A stretch of 64,000 bases of DNA from Aphanomyces cochlioides. Its lineage: Eukaryota; Oomycota; Saprolegniomycetes; Saprolegniales; Verrucalvaceae. Positions 10,739-21,129 of the stretch are shown here, piece by piece (positions within the stretch are counted from its first letter, which is position 1; every line of letters begins with the position of its first letter). The DNA lies in the NCBI GenBank assembly GCA_019828595.1, contig JAHQRK010000041.1, forward strand, positions 222,916 through 286,915. The letters run 5' to 3'. Both the position numbers and the translations under genes were made by a program. The notes beneath the pieces were generated by a model, which ran no database searches, was not told the DNA's origin, and saw nothing but the letters and a program-made list of their open reading frames with translations.

Positions 10739-13206
10739 ATGGCGACTACCCGCTCTTCCAGCCGTGCTCATGCACACAAGCCCTCAGCTTTTTCTGCCTC
10801 TCCCTTTCGCAATACCTCGGACGCTTCTAGTATCATGGAGGTGATTGTTGACGATGATGATGACGATGAACCTGACTCAATCATCGACAAAACTCCGCCT
10901 GCTGCTCAACCGCCCATACGTCTTGCTACACTCGGTGGTCGCGTGCCATTACCAAGCGCTCGTACCAGCGACAAAACTGTCAACAAGGATAATGTTTCTC
11001 CGATGCCTGATGAAGACATAGAGGATATCTCCAACAACAACCAACCACATACCCCACCGATTACTCAAGCCACTGAGCTGGAGCCGCGCTCTGAAGACCA
11101 ATCGATTCGCGACACCAATGTTGATGTGGAAATGGAGCCTGAAGCTCAAATCGATGCCTCGCCTCCTGCTACAACACGCTCCGTGCCAATACCACCCGAG
11201 TCGAACACCTCGACCAAAAAGCCAAACGAATGCGTGTGGGAATTCCAAGCCAAGCAGAGAGCTAAATCTGCCAAGGCTCAGCGGAACAGTGACGTCGGCC
11301 ATTATCGACCAACTATGGCCGAGCTGGCGTCCTTGTTGCAAAAACGCGCGACAGGATCTCTCACGTTTGACGACACTTTGCCCATCCAAAAACATTCCCC
11401 CAGAGATGTTGTTGGCTGGCTACAAATGTCCACTGGCCAATACACCAAATACATCGACATCTCCAAGGCAATGACATCTCTATTGTTTGACAACCAAGCG
11501 CTTGATTTGGACGATGCATTTGTCGATGTCATCAAGTGCGAGAAAGATGTCTCCAATCGTCTTCTCAAGTGGGGCATAGCCTCTGAAGATGCTCTTAAAA
11601 AGCTGCGTGGAGTCTCTCTCAAGATCCAAGTGGCAAAGGATGGCAGCTCTCAGAGATTTGTCATGACAGAGCCCCATATACTTGATGGATATTTCATCGA
11701 TATCCCATCTGGTCTCCAAGGACAGGATGAAGAACGTCTCATGTTCAGCATCATGTCAAAGCTTGAGCCGCGCTTTTTGTGGGGCTCATACTCCACAGTT
11801 TCCTCGACGACTGGCTTGGCTAGCTCTCGTTATCGCTTGTATTTTGAAGGGACAGCTATACCCGAATCTATGCACAATGACGGTCGATCAATTGAAGAAT
11901 TCATTTTCAAGGGTCGGTGCCTCCGCGTGTTTGGTCAAGGATGGTTTTACCGTGACAAGAAGCTCGCGCGCCTTGACCTCGATGTAATCGCCACCCCCAA
12001 CATGGACTTCACGCAACCCCTCACCGCCCACGGGGAGACGCCGCTGTCTCGACATCCACTGCCAAACGGCAGAAAACGACCCGAGACAGCAACAAGGAAT
12101 GGACTGAAGTTCAAACTACAGGCAAAAGAAAGAAAACCCCAATCTCCGCTGGCTCAATCCCAGCTCCTGATCGTCCTTGGATCTCCCCGAACATGTTTGC
12201 GGCTCTGGACGAACGCGCTAATGTTGAGCCCGAGGAACACGAAACGACAGTTGGCAACACCACTGTCAAAGTAATTGTTCCAAAGCTGACACTCAAATCT
12301 GGTGACAAGGTGCACGTTGCCGCTGAAGAGTTCATTAGCGGGATCAAACCCCACGAGGGCTCAATCCAAAGGTTTGAGAAGTCTCTCGATGTCATACTTG
12401 CCGAGCTCAACGACCTTGACACCAAGGCTCAAAACGCACCACAACATATCCCGGCCCAAGTTAAGGAAGCGTTAGCGCACGATTCCTTCAACTTATTGAA
12501 ATTGATTACGGACGGGCGTGTTGACACGATCTGCATCCATCTAGAACGTGCGCCAATCGAATTTGGACTGCAACTGCACCAAATTTTTGTCTCCAATCGT
12601 GACAGCTTCGAATACTTTGTTCGTCTTCGACTGCTTAATCGTTGGCTAAGAGCGTCTGGTGGTGGCACAAAATCTTTTGGTCAGCTCTACGAGGCAACAT
12701 TCGGCACTCCAATCACTCACGACCACGTGATCTCGGTGTTCAGTGACCAGAAGATGGTCAACAACCTCCCACTCATCGAGGCAATCATCACCGATGATGA
12801 CATCGTCCTCAACAGAGTTGAAGTCGAAGAAGTGCTGGCCATTGCAGAAGTATTGATGGCAGTTCATGCTCCACTATATTTCAATAGCGATGCGGCAATT
12901 TTGGCCTCAACAAAAAGTCCAGTGACAGCGTTACCCTCTCGCCTTGGTAAACGCAGTCTATCCTCCGAAACGCTCATGTCACTCCTGATGTACACCGACC
13001 TTGGCCTCCACATATGGAACAGAATGGAATTCATGTACACTGGCGACGGAGAATCGATGTGTCACATCATGACAAAAATCCTTCAACTACACGAAAGCAA
13101 CGATTTGGATATCACTCTCCACAATCAAGTCATGTTTCACCCAAGCGAACCTACTTTAATTCACGGCGACCTAGCGGATCTCACAACGATCGCTTCCCGT
13201 GGCTAA
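10739..13206 (+). pseudogene. Family B ORF1, frameshifted
   Basis: ORF1 of family B, normally 821 aa. The ATG at 10739 opens an N-terminal Ser/Thr-rich region with an acidic DDDDDDEPDS stretch. The core shared with family A follows (VWEFQAKQR, then PTMAELASLLQKR, TLPIQKHSPRDVVGWLQM, LEPRFLWGSY and FKGRCLRVFGQGWF). Two extra C bases (CACCCCCAAC in place of CACCCAAC near 11993-11998) break the frame after LDLDVIAT. The remainder resumes in the correct frame and ends at the TAA at 13204-13206. The role in intact copies is presumably RNA binding, by analogy with LINE ORF1 proteins. I see no confident named domain. Homopolymer error in the assembly is a real alternative to mutation. Confidence 0.85.
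13198..13206 (+). other. ORF1/ORF2 overlap (+1 frame) of family B
   Basis: ORF1 ends CGT-GGC-TAA. ORF2 is read one base later as GTG-GCT-AAA-GTG. The ORF2 frame is open back to a TAG at 13172-13174, with no ATG in between. Family A keeps the same CCGTGGCTAA junction and frame step. Confidence 0.7.
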
Positions 13207-16200
13207 AGTGGTCGCGGCTGGTCATTTTGTCAAGCTCCCCATACTTGAAGTGACGACGAGCAACCTCAATGGGCTGAAAGAAAACGGACATCTTGTTGCA
13301 CGGCGTCTTCGGAAACCGACACAAGCTGTTCTCTTTCAAGAAACGAAACTCAACAACGCAAAACATCTTGACACTTTCCACACTCACCTCGACAACGAAG
13401 TGGGTGTTAGCAAGTACAAACTTTTTACCAACGACTTACGAACAACCCGCACGGACAATTTGAACAACCGTCGATGTGGCGTTGCATCATACTTTCACGA
13501 ATCGATGCCTGGATTCTCAAGCCTGGTGCACTTATCACAACACGATATCCCTGGCCGTTATATTGTGATCAAAACGTACTGGGATGAAACCCCAGTCTAC
13601 ATCCACAACATTTACGCGCCAGTTACCCCTCAACATCGGGCTAGTTTCTTTGACAGTCTCCCTCGCGCTTTTGAAGCTAACAGTGTACACCTGGTTGGGG
13701 GAGATTTTAACCTTCCTGTCAACGAACACCTCGATGCTTCCAAACCACGGCAAGATCACACCTTTGGAAAAGTCGAATGTCTTGCCTGGCTGTCACAACT
13801 AGGAGTCATCGACGCGTGGCGCCTACACCACCCTCACGAAAGACTGGCAAGCGGTCCAGGACGAAGCAATCGTCTGGACTACTGGTTCATTGACCAAGAT
13901 TTAGTTGCCCAATCCTACCAAAGCTCAAAATATGCCACTAACAGCTTTGCCGGAGATCACTTGGAGCACACTGTCGTTCTCTCTACAAGTCATACACCCA
14001 CGACCCGTGGCTACTGGAGGCTGCCGAGAGAGCTACTCAAAGACCCGCTCGTCATCAAAGCCATACGAGAAGAGGCATCACACCTCCTCTCTGAGATGCG
14101 TGCGGACGAATCGACAAACATGGGAGCCGTCTGGTATGGGTGGCTTAAGCGAATCAAACGACGTTTACAACAATGTCATCGCCACCACCTCCAATCCATG
14201 CAACACGAGCTCAAAAGCCTAAAACTGAGACATATATCTGCACAACGATCATACGAAGCTGGCTTGCTCGACGAGGCTGCCGTTGATGCTACTCGGTTGG
14301 CGCTGGAAAACGCAAGAATCGAATATCGCCAATACCGCATGGATCAGCAATTCGATTTTCATGCAAATATCAACGAACGCGGTACGAGCCACTTCTTTCG
14401 AAGGCCACAAGGACTCAAGGTTCCTATCACGACGGTCAACGTCGATGGCATTCCCGTGTCTGATCCTACCACTATCAAAGAGAGATTCACTGCCCATTGG
14501 AAGGCAATAATGACTACCACTCGTGGCGAACAACCTCGGCTAAACCGGGCGAGGCGGAGGGCTGTCATACGGTTTATCTCCCGCAAACTCAATGATGAGC
14601 AACGCGAGGAGCTAGACAGACCTATCACAGCAGCCGAGCTGTGTAGTGCTCTCAAGACAATGAGTCCAAACAAGTCTCCTGGTCCTGATGGATGGCCAGC
14701 GGCCTTCTTCCAAGTAGCACCCGAGGCTTTCTCCGAAATCCTGGTCAGGGTCTTCAACTACCAACTTCACCACCACGGTAAACTACTCCTTCAACAAAGG
14801 CGTAGTGCTGTGGCTCTGCTCTTCAAAGCTGGTGATCGAGGCGATCCTGGAAACTACCGACCTATTGCACTCATGTCAGTGGAGGTGAAGATACTATCCC
14901 GTGCCCTCGCTTATCGCCTGGCTACAGTAGCTCCTCATCTCATTCACCCAAGTCAAGCTGGCTTTGTCCCAGGACGACGGCTGCATGACCACGTCCTGCT
15001 TGTGCAAACTTTGCAAACGTTTTGCACCAACGAAGATCACGACTACTATGCAACATTCCTTGACTTTTCGAAAGCGTACGACTTGGTGGATCGAGAATTC
15101 ATGCTTGATGTGCTGAGAGAAGTCAACACTGGTGATGGTTTCATTGCGTGGGTAGCTCTTTTGTACGACTCACCTTTGGTCCAGATCATCTTCAATGGCG
15201 AGCTTGGCCCTAAGATCCGACCTACCCGAGGCGTCAAACAAGGCTGTCCTTTATCATGCCTACTGTTCGTCCTATACCTAGAACCTCTTGGTGAGATGCT
15301 CCGAGCGTCCCCACATCTTGGAATCGCTCTCCCCCACGACTCAGTTATTACGAGTATATTCTTTGCCGACGACTCGACGTTGTTATCAAACTCGCTGCAA
15401 TCTGCTGTGGAGCAAATGGCAATTGTGGAAGAGTTTTGCACGGCTTCAGGGGCCCGTCTGAATCGTTCCAAGTGCATGACCTTGGTTCTCAACGACCATC
15501 TCGATCAAGAAGACATCGAAGCAGATGGTTTGCTCAATATCGTACCAACTGGTCAGTGTACGAAATATCTTGGTATTCTCTTTGGCCATCGACTTTCGGC
15601 TGACTCCCAACTTCAAAAACTCAACGACAAATTCATCTCGTCCTTTCAACTATGGGGTAAACGAGCAAGGACATTGCAGGGCCGAAAGCTTATTGCCTCC
15701 ACGATGTTGCTATCTATGTTGTGGCATGTAACAGCCGTTGTACCTGTGCCTCCTGCTATGGTCGTTACGTGGCAACAAATGTTAAACAAGTTCATACTTT
15801 GCCGCAAGACCCAGCTCGATGAGAGTTACCGTCCCTCAATCCATAGAAGGTGGCAGTACGACAAGCCTTTAGGCCTGGGAATCCCCCACATTGCATCGAG
15901 GCTGCGAACACAACGCCTTCTTCGTTTACAGCTCTTTATGTCTGCCGATTCTCCTGGTGAAATCCTGGTGTGGAAGAAACTTGTACAGCGACAATTTAGC
16001 CGCACAATACATCAGTTATTCCGAGACAGTCACCCATTCGATTTTCTTTCATACTACCCAAATGCAAGCTCCAAGTGGCTTTTGCTTCGCGAGCTCCATC
16101 CACTGTGGCTTGATACTTGGAAACATTGGTCAGCCACAGACATGAGTAAGCGAATCGGCGTGCCTCCAAATCTCGACACGGTACTGAACCTCCCGGTATG

Positions 16201-17314
16201 GCTCACAGCCTACGACGCAATGCACTTCGGCTCTGCTAAGATGTTAGCAAATGTCGTGAAAGATGAAGACATGCGTCTCTGGTGCCGCCACGGGGCCAAA
16301 AATGGTCTCAGATGCCTGAAGGATTTCCTGACCCCACATGGCGCTTGGCCAACAGAGACCATGTTCGTGAACCGAATGTCGTCGAACAATCCAGCTGCCC
16401 AAGTTTGTCTAAACCAGGACGGAGTCATGGACTTTGCCACATTGCCCCGCACAACCGACATTTACAATCAACTCACACGAATCTTCGACAAAGTTGTTCG
16501 ATCGTTTGACATTCGGCAAGGGTCGCCACTGCCTAATGTCCCGACTTGTCAACATCCGTTTACAGCCAGAATCAAGGATGCTGATTTACCTTTCGAGTCG
16601 TGGCCCAAGAAAAACGTGGTGCATTTAGCTTACCACGCCCCCCAGACTGAAGCTATACATCCTATGAAGACTACGACAAGAACTGACAAAGACATAGCAA
16701 AGTATATCCGTCTCATTCGTACTGTGTGTAATCTACCTCCACCTGTTCAAGGCGATGTATGGTTTCGATTGCACATGAAGATGTTACCCGTCAACTCGAG
16801 GTTTTCCTATATGCAGATCCAAAACCCTGACGCTATTTGTTGTGTCTATGAAGATTGCTCGGATGTTGAGACTTTTCATCATGCCTTCCATACATGTCAT
16901 CATGTACATCAAGTTTGGATGTTCCAAGAGCGAGCATGGAGAGCTTATGGTGTTAAGTTTGATTGGGCAACCACCACGAATATCAGTCGCTTCAAGACCA
17001 ATACGCGAGGAAAACACCTGCATGACGCATTATTCAAATTATGGTCCCTCCTTTGTGCTTCCATCACGTACTCCTTATGGACTCAAAGAAATGCAACCAA
17101 GTTCGATGGCAAAAGGCCTCTACCGATTTTACTATGGAACGAGATTATATTTGTCAGTTGGACAGCTTCCATCAGGCGAACAATTCGTTTGCTCTCGCCT
17201 GACGACTTCGACTATCGAAACATCATCGAAGCGGTCTCAGTCCTTTTCTCTCAAGCTGGATACAACGAGCTATTCGAAAAATATCCCATGTCTTTTCGAG
17301 TTGAACACCAGTAA
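13199..17314 (+). CDS. Family B ORF2: APE endonuclease-reverse transcriptase
   Basis: About 1371 aa, intact. The N-terminal APE-type endonuclease (residues ~15-265) has SNLNG, FQETK, NIYAP, GGDFNLP, SNRLDYWF and GDHLEH. The RT (about 530-800) has NYRPIALMS, LDFSKAYD (catalytic Asp ~622), RGVKQGCPLS and FADD (Asp ~724-725). The C-terminus has a zinc-knuckle-like C-X4-C-X7-H-X4-C (CVYEDC...HAFHTC), as in L1/Tx1-type LINEs. By family knowledge it nicks the target and performs target-primed reverse transcription. There is no AUG at the start: the GTG at 13199 overlaps the ORF1 stop, so initiation must be non-AUG, reinitiation or +1 frameshifting. Differs from the 46435 copy by a few residues (LEV/LEL, YDLVD/YDMVD). 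Confidence 0.93.
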   Translation: MAKVVAAGHFVKLPILEVTTSNLNGLKENGHLVARRLRKPTQAVLFQETKLNNAKHLDTFHTHLDNEVGVSKYKLFTNDLRTTRTDNLNNRRCGVASYFHESMPGFSSLVHLSQHDIPGRYIVIKTYWDETPVYIHNIYAPVTPQHRASFFDSLPRAFEANSVHLVGGDFNLPVNEHLDASKPRQDHTFGKVECLAWLSQLGVIDAWRLHHPHERLASGPGRSNRLDYWFIDQDLVAQSYQSSKYATNSFAGDHLEHTVVLSTSHTPTTRGYWRLPRELLKDPLVIKAIREEASHLLSEMRADESTNMGAVWYGWLKRIKRRLQQCHRHHLQSMQHELKSLKLRHISAQRSYEAGLLDEAAVDATRLALENARIEYRQYRMDQQFDFHANINERGTSHFFRRPQGLKVPITTVNVDGIPVSDPTTIKERFTAHWKAIMTTTRGEQPRLNRARRRAVIRFISRKLNDEQREELDRPITAAELCSALKTMSPNKSPGPDGWPAAFFQVAPEAFSEILVRVFNYQLHHHGKLLLQQRRSAVALLFKAGDRGDPGNYRPIALMSVEVKILSRALAYRLATVAPHLIHPSQAGFVPGRRLHDHVLLVQTLQTFCTNEDHDYYATFLDFSKAYDLVDREFMLDVLREVNTGDGFIAWVALLYDSPLVQIIFNGELGPKIRPTRGVKQGCPLSCLLFVLYLEPLGEMLRASPHLGIALPHDSVITSIFFADDSTLLSNSLQSAVEQMAIVEEFCTASGARLNRSKCMTLVLNDHLDQEDIEADGLLNIVPTGQCTKYLGILFGHRLSADSQLQKLNDKFISSFQLWGKRARTLQGRKLIASTMLLSMLWHVTAVVPVPPAMVVTWQQMLNKFILCRKTQLDESYRPSIHRRWQYDKPLGLGIPHIASRLRTQRLLRLQLFMSADSPGEILVWKKLVQRQFSRTIHQLFRDSHPFDFLSYYPNASSKWLLLRELHPLWLDTWKHWSATDMSKRIGVPPNLDTVLNLPVWLTAYDAMHFGSAKMLANVVKDEDMRLWCRHGAKNGLRCLKDFLTPHGAWPTETMFVNRMSSNNPAAQVCLNQDGVMDFATLPRTTDIYNQLTRIFDKVVRSFDIRQGSPLPNVPTCQHPFTARIKDADLPFESWPKKNVVHLAYHAPQTEAIHPMKTTTRTDKDIAKYIRLIRTVCNLPPPVQGDVWFRLHMKMLPVNSRFSYMQIQNPDAICCVYEDCSDVETFHHAFHTCHHVHQVWMFQERAWRAYGVKFDWATTTNISRFKTNTRGKHLHDALFKLWSLLCASITYSLWTQRNATKFDGKRPLPILLWNEIIFVSWTASIRRTIRLLSPDDFDYRNIIEAVSVLFSQAGYNELFEKYPMSFRVEHQ

Positions 17315-17527
17315 TTTGATTACAAGCCCCAGCTGTATTCTTGACTTGGTATCCCAGCTGAATTTTTGATTGGGAATCCTGGCGACCATCACTCACGATC
17401 CGCGCAAAACATTTCACTGCCCAATCAAATCGTGCCTGACTCAAGTGTCGCAACTGAGAATAAGTTCAGTGAGAATCTCAAAACAATTCTCCAAGACTCA
17501 CTTTTGATTTTACCCAAGACAACAACA

Positions 17528-18742
17528 ATGGAAGCTTCAACGATTTTCACTGCCGATAGCGTACTCCCCGCGCAGACGTCGAGACCCATAACTACACGAG
17601 GTGTGGGGAGCTCGATGTCTCCAGGGATTACTCTTGAGGGAGTGGATGGAGTTGAGATTTCTGTACCTATGACGCAATCATCCGACACTCGTCCTTCAAG
17701 TCCAGTTACAACTGAAGAACACCAATTTACTCCTGATATGTCCATTTTGAACTCGAGCACCCGCGAATTTGACCCCTTGGGCAATGACAATGGATCTCCG
17801 CTACCATCCCTCATGGATCTATTGGACGATGTTTCTGTTCCAGCCAGGCCACAAACGAATGCGACAACGGCTGACGCCCCAACCAACCGCCCACGCACTC
17901 TGCGAATTCCAACCGACGATGATGACATCGATGAAGTGTTGTTTATCGATGACCACCGCGAAGTGGCATCAATGCGAAATCGAATTTCAACTATTCAATA
18001 CCAAGTCAACTGGAAGTTTCAACGCCCGGATGGACTCGACAAAGACTGGTTCGACGAAAAAGACCTCAGCGGGTGTCAAGAAGCCGTGGCGATGTACCAA
18101 CGATGGCGACAAGCTGGAGCCCACTTCCTCACGAACACTGGTCTCGCCCCAACGCTTGCTGAATTTCGAGCGATGGATCCTCTGTGGCTAGAAATTGGCA
18201 ACAACAGTGACAAATCTTGTCTTGCGGCTGCAATCCGAATCGTTGCTACCAATTTGAATGTCTCCAATTTTGAGCTCAGCGAAGAAGTCATTTCGGGTTT
18301 CAAAGAGGCCCATGGAGTTCCTCAAGACGCGGGCATTCCCCCTTCCAAGATGCATGATTTTCTCAAGCTGGCATACACACATGGATTCCACTACAACGAC
18401 GCCATATTCTCCCGTCAACTGCTCAAGCAATCGGTGGGTGATCCAATTCGTGATATCTGTAGAGCGATATTGGATGAGCCTGACGGAGAATTCTTGGTTG
18501 TTTCTGTCACTGATTCAACATCCCATTGCTGGGTCCTCGCCAAGCGATACAAGCGCTGCATAGACCGAAGTCTATGTATGATCCAAGACAATGAAAATGT
18601 ATACCCCCTGGGTCAGATGCCAAGAGTCAGTTTTATCCGACATATTCGCCGTGTTAGCTTACAAACACCGAAGAAATCGAAGTCCCAACGTCGAAGCGAA
18701 TCAAGAAAACGAAAAGCCAAATTGATTTCCAATTCAGCCTAG
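17528..18742 (+). CDS. Family B ORF3: chromodomain-like plus protease-like protein
   Basis: 404 aa, intact, from the first ATG (17528), 213 nt after the ORF2 stop and in the same frame as ORF2. The frame is open back to the TGA at 17342-17344, without ATG, so a longer non-AUG form is possible. Domains are as in the 8288 copy: Ser/Thr/Pro-rich acidic N-terminus, chromodomain-like segment ~135-195, Cys231/His333/Asp354 protease-like fold, basic tail. It carries PRVSF and RKRKAK, the version also seen at 33403. Because it lies between ORF2 and the 3' UTR it must be expressed from the same transcript or a subgenomic one. Confidence 0.77.
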   Translation: MEASTIFTADSVLPAQTSRPITTRGVGSSMSPGITLEGVDGVEISVPMTQSSDTRPSSPVTTEEHQFTPDMSILNSSTREFDPLGNDNGSPLPSLMDLLDDVSVPARPQTNATTADAPTNRPRTLRIPTDDDDIDEVLFIDDHREVASMRNRISTIQYQVNWKFQRPDGLDKDWFDEKDLSGCQEAVAMYQRWRQAGAHFLTNTGLAPTLAEFRAMDPLWLEIGNNSDKSCLAAAIRIVATNLNVSNFELSEEVISGFKEAHGVPQDAGIPPSKMHDFLKLAYTHGFHYNDAIFSRQLLKQSVGDPIRDICRAILDEPDGEFLVVSVTDSTSHCWVLAKRYKRCIDRSLCMIQDNENVYPLGQMPRVSFIRHIRRVSLQTPKKSKSQRRSESRKRKAKLISNSA

Positions 18743-18760
18743 CAGTTGGAAATGGGATGA

Positions 18761-18802
18761 GCCTTCGGGCAATATTAGTTTGTAGTTTACATTAACTACA
18801 AA
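18761..18802 (+). promoter_or_regulatory. Family B 3'-end double hairpin (likely RT recognition element)
   Basis: The first hairpin is GCC-TTCG-GGC (18761-18770), a C(UUCG)G tetraloop preceded by GGGATGA. The second is TTTGTAGTT (18779-18787) pairing with AACTACAAA (18794-18802) over loop TACATT. Family A keeps both hairpins at the same place with different loops. In tailless LINEs the 3' UTR structure recruits the RT; that role here is inference. Confidence 0.65.
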
Positions 18803-18820
18803 TAGACTCCCCATTGACAT

Positions 18821-18834
18821 TGAGCTATAGAGGA
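18821..18834 (-). repeat. 14-nt tRNA-Asn 5' remnant (target-site duplication)
   Basis: Right duplication of the full-length family B insertion, joined to native flank TTCCATAC. Confidence 0.93.
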
Positions 18835-19717
18835 TTCCATACTATACTTCCCTCACCGTTTCAAACATACACTCATACAATACCTACAATGACAATCCAT
18901 ATCACACCCGTGCATCATGTCACCGTCGTAGTCACCACTCGCTTCTCCGAATATCGACACATTTATACAGAGAAATTACGTCACCAGGCACACCGACGCT
19001 TCTCTCAGATAAAACATTGTTGATAAACTCGAGACCTTCACTTCGACAATCTACACCAGCACATGGAACAAGAATTATACACTTTCATGACTGTCAAAAA
19101 CATCCTATTCAGAAAGCCTCGAAAACACTACCACCATTTCTGTAGAATGTGAAACAAAATCAAGTCCAATCAAGATGATATGAACTGTTTGAAACAAGTT
19201 GAGCGATGTTGCTTGATGGATTGAGTACGATAAACAGTTGGTGTAGCTTTGCTGTTGTTTAGTGAAAAGAATTTAATGTTGTGCCGAATGGAAATATGAT
19301 TGATATTCTGATTGAACATGTGTTTACCAGGTATATTTTTGTTTCATGGAAACCTATGAATTTGTTCTGCGGAGTATTGAGGATATACCCTCCCATTCCT
19401 TGCGCGAGCAGGAGACTGATATGCTCTCAATAAGTCGATGTACCGCACGAAACTTTGTTTCGGACAAGATTTCGATCCGAAGAAGAGTCAAAATCGGAAC
19501 TGCTCGCGTATTTTAGACGGGTATCATGTCCATGTGAAATTTTGATGTCCATTGGTCGAATCGTGTTTTTGTGGAGAGATTGGAGTGTAAAGTGTTTGTT
19601 TTGATTGACGTGTGTTTGGTTACGATGTGCATAATGTCTGTGTCCGTGGTGGTTGTTTGCAGTGGAAAGGATTGTATGAGTGTATGTGTGGCACGGTGGG
19701 TATACGATAGTATGGAA
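18835..19717. repeat. Divergent spacer D4 of the tRNA-Asn array
   Basis: 883-bp copy of D with T at offset 142 (18976). Here both flanking tRNA genes have been hit, so 14-nt remnants lie on both sides. Confidence 0.85.
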
Positions 19718-19731
19718 TCCTCTATAGCTCA
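19718..19731 (+). repeat. 14-nt tRNA-Asn 5' remnant (target-site duplication)
   Basis: TCCTCTATAGCTCA after the native upstream flank. It marks the older, family B insertion of a two-element stack. Confidence 0.93.
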
Positions 19732-21114
19732 ATGTCAATGGGGAGTCTATTTGTAGTTAATGTAAACTACAAACTAATATTGCCCGAAGGCTCATCCCAT
19801 TTCCAACTGCTAGGCTGAATTGGAAATCAATTTGGCTTTTCGTTTTCTTGATTCGCTTCGACGTTGGGACTTCGATTTCTTCGGTGTTTGTAAGCTAACA
19901 CGGCGAATATGTCGGATAATACTGACTCTTGGCATCTGACCCAGGGGGTATACATTTTCATTGTCTTGGATCATACATAGACTTCGGTCTATGCAGCGCT
20001 TGTATCGCTTGGCGAGGACCCAGCAATGGGATGTTGAATCAGTGACAGAAACAACCAGGAATTCTCCGTCAGGCTCATCCAATATCGCTCTACAGATATC
20101 ACGAATTGGATCACCCACCGATTGCTTGAGCAGTTGACGGGAGAATATGGCGTCGTTGTAGTGGAATCCATGTGTGTATGCCAGCTTGAGAAAATCATGC
20201 ATCTTGGAAGGGGGAATGCCCGCGTCTTGAGGAACTCCATGGGCCTCTTTGAAACCCGAAATGACTTCTTCGCTGAGCTCAAAATTGGAGACATTCAAAT
20301 TGGTAGCAACGATTCGGATTGCAGCCGCAAGACAAGATTTGTCACTGTTGTTGCCAATTTCTAGCCACAGAGGATCCATCGCTCGAAATTCAGCAAGCGT
20401 TGGGGCGAGACCAGTGTTCGTGAGGAAGTGGGCTCCAGCTTGTCGCCATCGTTGGTACATCGCCACGGCTTCTTGACACCCGCTGAGGTCTTTTTCGTCG
20501 AACCAGTCTTTGTCGAGTCCATCCGGGCGTTGAAACTTCCAGTTGACTTGGTATTGAATAGTTGAAATTCGATTTCGCATTGATGCCACTTCGCGGTGGT
20601 CATCGATAAACAACACTTCATCGATGTCATCATCGTCGGTTGGAATTCGCAGAGTGCGTGGGCGGTTGGTTGGGGCATCAGCCGTTGTCGCATTCGTTTG
20701 TGGCCTGGCTGGAACAGAAACATCGTCCAATAGATCCATGAGGGATGGTAGCGGAGATCCATTGTCATTGCCCAAGGGGTCAAATTCGCGGGTGCTCGAG
20801 TTCAAAATGGACATATCAGGAGTAAATTGGTGTTCTTCAGTTGTAACTGGACTTGAAGGACGAGTGTCGGATGATTGCGTCATAGGTACAGAAATCTCAA
20901 CTCCATCCACTCCCTCAAGAGTAATCCCTGGAGACATCGAGCTCCCCACACCTCGTGTAGTTATGGGTCTCGACGTCTGCGCGGGGAGTACGCTATCGGC
21001 AGTGAAAATCGTTGAAGCTTCCATTGTTGTTGTCTTGGGTAAAATCAAAAGTGAGTCTTGGAGAATTGTTTTGAGATTCTCACTGAACTTATTCTCAGTT
21101 GCGACACTTGAGTC
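19732..21114 (-). mobile_element. Family B LINE, 5'-truncated, ORF3-only; lower element of a stack
   Basis: Same 5' breakpoint as the copies at 8210 and 30450, and near-identical to the 8210 copy. The tRNA it regenerated was later hit by the family A element at 21130, so this B copy is the older of the two. Confidence 0.94.
19810..21024 (-). CDS. Family B ORF3: chromodomain-like plus protease-like protein
   Basis: 404 aa, open, from ATG at 21024. Same domain order as the 8288 copy, including Trp162 in the chromodomain-like YQVNWK and the Cys231/His333/Asp354 set. It shares the Ile variant in PRVSI with the 8288 copy, which supports a recent duplication of the whole segment. It lacks ORF1 and ORF2 in cis, so mobility would need proteins from an intact copy such as that at 44929-53061. 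Confidence 0.75.
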   Translation of the reverse strand: MEASTIFTADSVLPAQTSRPITTRGVGSSMSPGITLEGVDGVEISVPMTQSSDTRPSSPVTTEEHQFTPDMSILNSSTREFDPLGNDNGSPLPSLMDLLDDVSVPARPQTNATTADAPTNRPRTLRIPTDDDDIDEVLFIDDHREVASMRNRISTIQYQVNWKFQRPDGLDKDWFDEKDLSGCQEAVAMYQRWRQAGAHFLTNTGLAPTLAEFRAMDPLWLEIGNNSDKSCLAAAIRIVATNLNVSNFELSEEVISGFKEAHGVPQDAGIPPSKMHDFLKLAYTHGFHYNDAIFSRQLLKQSVGDPIRDICRAILDEPDGEFLVVSVTDSTSHCWVLAKRYKRCIDRSLCMIQDNENVYPLGQMPRVSIIRHIRRVSLQTPKKSKSQRRSESRKRKAKLISNSA

Positions 21115-21115
21115 A

Positions 21116-21129
21116 TCCTCTATAGCTCA
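21116..21129 (+). repeat. 14-nt tRNA-Asn remnant between two stacked LINEs
   Basis: TCCTCTATAGCTCA lies between the 5' end of a B copy and the 3' end of an A copy. It is left from the tRNA that the first insertion rebuilt and the second split. Confidence 0.93.

Larger units (their letters stand above)
10693..18820 (+). mobile_element. Family B LINE, full length (8.1 kb), ORF1 broken
   Basis: Near-complete family B element with ORF1, ORF2 and ORF3 in order. It starts about 5 bases inside the longest 5' end seen in the minus-strand copy at 53061 and ends at CATTGACAT. The duplications TGAGCTATAGAGGAT lie at 10678-10692 and 18821-18835. ORF2 and ORF3 are open; ORF1 has a 2-bp insertion. The 5' UTR is only 46 nt. 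Confidence 0.95.

Noticed and set aside
17366..17527. Longer ORF3 start (458 aa) at TTG
   Set aside because: TTG is not a normal eukaryotic start, and most of this stretch is absent from the ORF3-only copies. The ATG at 17528 was used; a non-AUG extension is kept only as a possibility.
10693..18820. LTR retrotransposon or DNA transposon
   Set aside because: There are no long terminal repeats, integrase, transposase or terminal inverted repeats. The APE-RT order, 5' truncations and target duplications are those of LINEs.
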